NCBI RefSeq assembly: GCF_035645195.1
Contig: NZ_DASQNA010000033.1
Span: 184,620-248,619, forward strand
Direction of reading: 5' to 3'
Length of the DNA: 64,000 bases
Source of the DNA: Paenibacillus sp.
GTDB taxonomy: Bacteria > Bacillota > Bacilli > Paenibacillales > YIM-B00363
Position 1 is the stretch's first letter. Each line of letters starts with the position of its first letter. Both the position numbers and the translations under genes were made by a program. The notes below the pieces were generated by a model. The model was not told the DNA's origin and did not search any database. It saw only the letters and a program-made list of their open reading frames with translations. Positions 60,173 to 64,000 of the stretch are shown here, in pieces.

Positions 60173-60883
60173 ATGAAAGTGACCGAGCTAGTGAAACACG
60201 GCATTATCGTATCTTGCCAGGCGCTCCCTCATGAGCCGTTGTACGGCTCGGAAACGATGGCGAAGATGGCCAAAGCCGCGGAGCAAGGCGGCGCCGTTGC
60301 GATCCGCGCCAATACGAAGGCAGATATCGTCCGAATCAAGCGGACGGTGTCGCTCCCGGTGATCGGGATCGTCAAACGCGAGTACGCCGGGTCGGACGTG
60401 TACATTACGCCGACGACAACAGAAGTAGATGAGTTGGTTGAGGCGGGAGCGGACATGATCGCTTTCGACGCCACGCCGCGCCCCCGGCCGGACGGATGCA
60501 CGCTGGAGGAATTGGTGCTCTATATGAAAGAACGCGGCCTCCCGGCGATAGCCGACATCTCGACGCTCGAAGAAGCGGCGTATGCCGAGTCGCTCGGCGT
60601 CGCCGCCGTCGCGACGACGTTGTCGGGCTATACGCCGTATTCCCCGCGGCGGACCGATCCGGACTTCGAACTGGTCGCGCAGGCGGCCCGCCGTCTGCGC
60701 ATCCCGGTATTCGCCGAAGGGCGCGTGAGCGAGCCGGCGCACGTCTCGCGGCTGCTGGGGCTTGGGGCGCATTGCGTCGTCGTCGGCGGCGCCATCACCC
60801 GTCCGCAGCTCATCACGCATCGGTTCGTCGCCGCGGCCAAACAAGGGAGCGTAAGGACGCATGGACATCAAGCTGAGAGTTAA
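60173..60883 (+). CDS. nanE: N-acetylmannosamine-6-phosphate 2-epimerase
   Basis: A 236-residue TIM-barrel epimerase converting ManNAc-6-P to GlcNAc-6-P in sialic acid or ManNAc breakdown. It contains VSCQALPHEPLYGSETMAKMA, GGAVAIRANTKADI, the IGIVKREYAGSDVYITPT block with the catalytic Lys, DMIAFDATPRPRPDG with the catalytic acid region, and VFAEGRVSEPAHV. ATG at 60173 with GGGTGA. Neither nanA (lyase) nor nanK (kinase) is nearby, which is unusual. The 3' end overlaps the RpiR gene by 23 bases. Confidence 0.92.
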   Translation: MKVTELVKHGIIVSCQALPHEPLYGSETMAKMAKAAEQGGAVAIRANTKADIVRIKRTVSLPVIGIVKREYAGSDVYITPTTTEVDELVEAGADMIAFDATPRPRPDGCTLEELVLYMKERGLPAIADISTLEEAAYAESLGVAAVATTLSGYTPYSPRRTDPDFELVAQAARRLRIPVFAEGRVSEPAHVSRLLGLGAHCVVVGGAITRPQLITHRFVAAAKQGSVRTHGHQAES

Positions 60884-61685
60884 CACGAACTACCCGTCGT
60901 TCACGAAGTCGGAACGGAAAGTGGCTGACAGCCTGCTGGAACGCGCGGACGATATCATTTTTTACTCGGTGACAGAATTCGCGGACGTCTCCGGCGTCGG
61001 CGAGACGACCGTGATGCGGTTTTGCCGCAAAATCGGGTTTAAGGGCTATCAAGACTTCAAGCTGGCGCTCGCGCAAGACGTGAGCGCCCGGAGAACCGAG
61101 ACGGACGTTCCGGATTCGGCGGATTTCGCCCAGCTCGTGTATTCCGAGACCGTGAGCATTCTTCAGGACAGCATGAGTTTGCTCGATAAAGCCAAACTGG
61201 AACAAGCGATCGATCTGATCGATCGGGCGGGCCAAGTGCAGTTTTTCGGCGTCGGCTCCTCCGGCATTACGGCGCTGGACGCTAAAACGCGGTTTCTCCG
61301 CATCGGCCGGCGCGCCGAGGCAGTCGCCGACGCGCATTTTCAAGCGATGATGGCGGCGACGATGGGACCGGGGGACGTCGCCTTCGGCATCAGTCTGAGC
61401 GGAAGCACGCTCGACACGGTCGACATTTTGACGAAGGCGAAGCGAAGCGGCGCCTCCGTCGTCGCGATGACGAATTACGCGAAATCGCCGGTCGCCTCGG
61501 TCGCCGACGTCGTCCTGCTGACCGCCGGGAAGGAAGCTCCGCTCGAAGGCGGATCGATCGGCGCGAAAATTTCGCAGCTGTTCTTGATCGACCTCATCTG
61601 CGAAGGGCTCGCCCGCAAAGATTTGGCTCGGGTGAAGGAAAGCAAAGAGAAGATGGCTCGAGCCGTCGTAGACAAGATCTATTAA
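60861..61685 (+). CDS. RpiR/MurR-family transcriptional regulator
   Basis: A 274-residue regulator. The N-terminal helix-turn-helix (residues 1-77) reads FTKSERKVADSLLERADDI and GVGETTVMRFCRKIGFKGYQ. The C-terminal SIS domain (about 105-250) contains VQFFGVGSSGITALDAKTRF and GISLSGSTLDTVDI, suited to bind a phosphosugar such as GlcNAc-6-P or ManNAc-6-P. ATG at 60861 overlapping nanE. It probably controls this operon in response to the pathway's sugar phosphate. Confidence 0.93.
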   Translation: MDIKLRVNTNYPSFTKSERKVADSLLERADDIIFYSVTEFADVSGVGETTVMRFCRKIGFKGYQDFKLALAQDVSARRTETDVPDSADFAQLVYSETVSILQDSMSLLDKAKLEQAIDLIDRAGQVQFFGVGSSGITALDAKTRFLRIGRRAEAVADAHFQAMMAATMGPGDVAFGISLSGSTLDTVDILTKAKRSGASVVAMTNYAKSPVASVADVVLLTAGKEAPLEGGSIGAKISQLFLIDLICEGLARKDLARVKESKEKMARAVVDKIY

Positions 61686-61695
61686 GGGGCTGTTC

Positions 61696-63294
61696 ATGGT
61701 GCGAAAATTGAATGCCGACATCGTCATCATCGGCGGCGGATTCGGCGGCACGGCAGCGGCGCTCGCGGCGCTGAAAGAGGGTATGCGGGTAATCGTGACG
61801 GAAGAAACCGATTGGATCGGCGGCCAAGCGACGGCCCAGGCGGTGCCGCCCGACGAGCACCGTTGGATCGAGTCGTTCGGCTGCACCGCTTCGTATCGGC
61901 TGTTCCGCAATCGGATTCGGGATTACTATCGCTCGCACTACCCGTTGACGGAGAAGGCGGCCGCCGACCCGCACCTCAATCCCGGCAACGGCTGGGTGAG
62001 CCGGATCGCCCACGAACCGAAGGTCGCGCTGAGGGTGCTCGAGGATATGCTGGCGCCGTACGCGAACAGCGGGCGCCTTACCGTCCTGTACCGCACGACG
62101 GCGGTAAGCGCCGAGGTTGATGTCGACCGCGTGAAGTCCGTCATCGTATGCCATGCGCCGAGCGGCCGTCGAACTGTATTGACCGGCCGATATTTTCTGG
62201 ATGCGACGGAAACGGGCGAATTGCTGCCGCTCGCCGGCGTCGAGCACGTCTCCGGCGCGGAAGCGCGGAGCGAAACGGGCGAGCCTCACGCTTTGGAGGA
62301 AGCCGACCCGCTCGATATGCAGTCGATTACGCACGTCGCGGCGCTCGATTATGTGGAAGGCGGACGGTTTGTGATCGATAAGCCCGAGCAGTACGAATTT
62401 TGGAAATCGTACGTCCCGTCTTTTTCCCGGTATCCGATCTTGGATTGGAACGCGATGGACGCCGACGGGACGCGGACGAAGCGGTTTACGCTGTTTCCGA
62501 ACGAAGCCGGCATCGTTTCGCTGTGGGACTACCGCCGAATATTGGACCCCGTTCATTTGGCGCATCCGATATACGACGGCGAACTGACGCTGCTCAATTG
62601 GCCGCAGAACGACTATTTCCTTGGCCCGATCATCGGCGTCGCGGCGGAGGACCGTCGGCGTCATCTCGAGGCCGCCCGTCAACTGACGCTGTCGCTGGTG
62701 TTCTGGCTTCAGACGGAAGCGCCTCGCCTGGACGGCGGGAAAGGCTATCCGGGGATCCGGCTGCGCGGCGATGCGCTCGGGACGGAGGACGGGCTCGCGA
62801 AAGCGGTATATGTTCGGGAATCGCGGCGGATCAAAGCCGTGTACACGATTACGGAAAACGACGTCAGCTTGGAGGCGCGCGGATCGGAAGGCATCAAAAC
62901 GTACGAGGACAGCGTCGGGGTAGGCAGCTACCACCTTGATCTGCATCCGACGACGGTCACGCAGCGCGGATTTTATATCCCGACCACGCCTTATGAAATT
63001 CCGCTGGGCGCTTTGATCCCGATCCGAATGGCGAACTTGCTGCCGGCCTGCAAAAACATCGGCACGACGCAAATTGCCAACGGCTGTTACCGGCTGCATC
63101 CAACGGAATGGAACGTCGGCGAAGCGGCCGGTTTTTTGGCGGCGTACGCGGTTCGAACCGGCGTCGCTCCGCGGGAGGTGCGGGAGCGGAAGGAGCATCT
63201 CGATGCATACCTTGCGCTGCTGGAGGTTCACGGCGTCGAACGCCGCTGGCCGAGGAGCGTGCATGAGGAGATGTCGGGCCGTACATCTTCATAA
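61696..63294 (+). CDS. FAD-dependent oxidoreductase
   Basis: A 532-residue flavoprotein of the FAD_oxidored type. The Rossmann motif DIVIIGGGFGGTAAALAALK is at residues 8-27, followed by E-rich EETDWIGGQATAQAVPPDEH with the GGQ/GGxA-like cofactor loop and later NIGTTQIANGCYRLHPTEWNVGEAAGFLAA, which closes the FAD site. It probably oxidises a sugar or sugar-derived alcohol or amine. ATG at 61696, ten bases after the regulator stop, so it is the last gene of the operon. No signal peptide. Confidence 0.88.
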   Translation: MVRKLNADIVIIGGGFGGTAAALAALKEGMRVIVTEETDWIGGQATAQAVPPDEHRWIESFGCTASYRLFRNRIRDYYRSHYPLTEKAAADPHLNPGNGWVSRIAHEPKVALRVLEDMLAPYANSGRLTVLYRTTAVSAEVDVDRVKSVIVCHAPSGRRTVLTGRYFLDATETGELLPLAGVEHVSGAEARSETGEPHALEEADPLDMQSITHVAALDYVEGGRFVIDKPEQYEFWKSYVPSFSRYPILDWNAMDADGTRTKRFTLFPNEAGIVSLWDYRRILDPVHLAHPIYDGELTLLNWPQNDYFLGPIIGVAAEDRRRHLEAARQLTLSLVFWLQTEAPRLDGGKGYPGIRLRGDALGTEDGLAKAVYVRESRRIKAVYTITENDVSLEARGSEGIKTYEDSVGVGSYHLDLHPTTVTQRGFYIPTTPYEIPLGALIPIRMANLLPACKNIGTTQIANGCYRLHPTEWNVGEAAGFLAAYAVRTGVAPREVRERKEHLDAYLALLEVHGVERRWPRSVHEEMSGRTSS

Positions 63295-63398
63295 GAGAAG
63301 TTCATTTCGAGATCCTTCGTTTTTCCATCATAGCTTGAAAATTGGAGGGGACAATATACCTGTTCGTCATTCCAAAAGCGACAAACAGGAGGCTCCTC

Positions 63399-63698
63399 AT
63401 GAAACGGAAACTGCTTCTGGTGCTCAGCGCCATTTGCGTATCCGCATCGGTGGTTACCGCATGCGGCGGCGCCGGCGACAACGGGAACGCGCAAATGAAC
63501 AACGTCAACGGATACTCCCAGCAGCGCAACAACGGAGCCATGAACAATGGCAACGGCGTGCAGGGACCTACGCTTCGCCCGAGCGGCTACGAAGACAATC
63601 GCATCGGCGGTTCTCGCGACGTCGGCTCGAACGGAGTCGGCGTTTCGGGGACGAGCAACAACCGCCGCGCCGCCGACGACGGCATGGGCAACAACTGA
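63399..63698 (+). CDS. Small Asn/Gly-rich lipoprotein
   Basis: A 99-residue lipoprotein: signal peptide MKRKLLLVLSAICVSASVVTAC with lipobox VTAC (Cys 22), then a low-complexity tail rich in Asn and Gly (NGNAQMNNVNGYSQQRNNG, MGNN at the end). I recognise no domain. ATG at 63399 with AGGAGG six bases upstream; the ORF opens earlier without a ribosome site. Paenibacillaceae carry similar short disordered lipoproteins whose role is unknown. Confidence 0.72.
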   Translation: MKRKLLLVLSAICVSASVVTACGGAGDNGNAQMNNVNGYSQQRNNGAMNNGNGVQGPTLRPSGYEDNRIGGSRDVGSNGVGVSGTSNNRRAADDGMGNN

Positions 63699-63713
63699 TA
63701 AAGCCGACCGCTT

Positions 63714-63746
63714 GCTCCTCCGTCCACGCGCGGAGGAGCTTGCTTT
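63714..63746 (+). terminator. Terminator of the lipoprotein gene
   Basis: GCTCCTCCG (63714-63722) and CGGAGGAGC (63731-63739) form a 9-bp stem, followed by TTGCTTT. Confidence 0.8.
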
Positions 63747-63840
63747 ATATCCTTGGTAAAAGATTCCTGTTGCATCTGTGCGACAAGGGATGGTATTATG
63801 ATTTTCCGCCGCTGATTACGACGGTGGACGACAGCGACGA

Positions 63841-64000
63841 GTGAGAAATTACCAGTTGCAAAGTCGCAAGGAAATATGATATATTCAAATTCCGGTCGCG
63901 AAAAGCGAATCGGACAAGCAAGAAGGCAACACAAGCTTGCTCCTTGAAAACTGAACAACGAGCGCATACGCGCTGTGAGCAATCACAGCAAAGTTTTAAA
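63841..64000 (+). promoter_or_regulatory. rRNA operon promoter and leader
   Basis: TTGCAA (63856-63861) and TATATT (63880-63885, 18-base spacer) form a promoter, followed by a leader with TGCTCCTTGAAAACTGAAC (boxA-like, about 63939-63957) and short stems (GAGCGCATACGCGC, CTGTGAGCAATCACAG). The CTCCTTGAAAACTGAAC element is the conserved antitermination sequence before 16S rRNA genes in Bacillales. The 16S gene itself should begin just beyond the window. Confidence 0.85.

Overview
The window is high-GC Gram-positive (Firmicutes) chromosomal DNA, most likely from Paenibacillus, Cohnella or a close relative. Four things point there: strong AGGAGG-type ribosome binding sites with frequent GTG/TTG starts; several CUT1 sugar transporters without their own ATPase, paired with YesM/YesN-type two-component systems; lipoprotein solute-binding proteins; and, at the far right, an rRNA operon leader of the Bacillales type. 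Long antisense ORFs are common because of the GC-rich codon usage and were ignored.

Left part (1-7260): a molybdenum/tungsten cofactor block. Two small genes on the minus strand (a MoaD-like sulfur carrier and a second short protein that also ends in Gly-Gly) diverge from moeA, a moeA fused to a periplasmic-binding-like domain, and moaA. A chemoreceptor gene follows. At 7262-10672 lies an AT-richer accessory island. It carries a three-gene operon (two paralogous proteins with a metzincin-like HxxxHxxGxxH motif lacking the catalytic Glu, on either side of a cytosolic NlpC/P60 peptidase) and a decayed IS1182-type transposase.

10696-23600: a secreted PQQ-propeller protein; a NUDIX hydrolase; a c-di-GMP-I riboswitch with its own promoter and terminator in front of two tandem GGDEF genes (the second also has an EAL domain); a cupin; a membrane protein; a YdhK-type lipoprotein; a VOC protein; a GPH-type sugar symporter; and a YcgR/YcgQ-type permease pair read leftward from a likely Zur box.

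23824-26310: a TetR regulator and a CPBP membrane protein that share an operator sequence, then a DMT exporter. 26454-42710: two carbohydrate-uptake loci, each with a histidine kinase, an AraC-type response regulator, a binding lipoprotein and two permeases. The first also encodes a cytosolic GH5-type hydrolase. A secreted RCC1-like propeller protein lies between them.

42774-50538: an apparently zinc-starvation (Zur) controlled operon encoding a nickel/peptide-type ABC importer (binding protein, two permeases, two ATPases), a COG0523 metallochaperone GTPase and an MFS transporter. The order recalls the staphylopine cnt operon, but no opine-biosynthesis genes are present. A small membrane protein, an HD-GYP phosphodiesterase and a serine hydrolase follow.

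53125-53557 holds a 106-bp tandem repeat whose units fold into a conserved hairpin. 53725-63294 is a third carbohydrate locus with an unusual gene set: binding protein, secreted GH10-like protein, two permeases, DUF4127 protein, NanE, RpiR regulator and FAD oxidoreductase. It looks like an amino-sugar or sialic-acid-related pathway of undefined substrate. A small Asn/Gly-rich lipoprotein and the rrn promoter/leader end the window. The least explained elements are the pseudo-metzincin/NlpC operon, the structured 106-bp repeats and the DUF4127-NanE locus.
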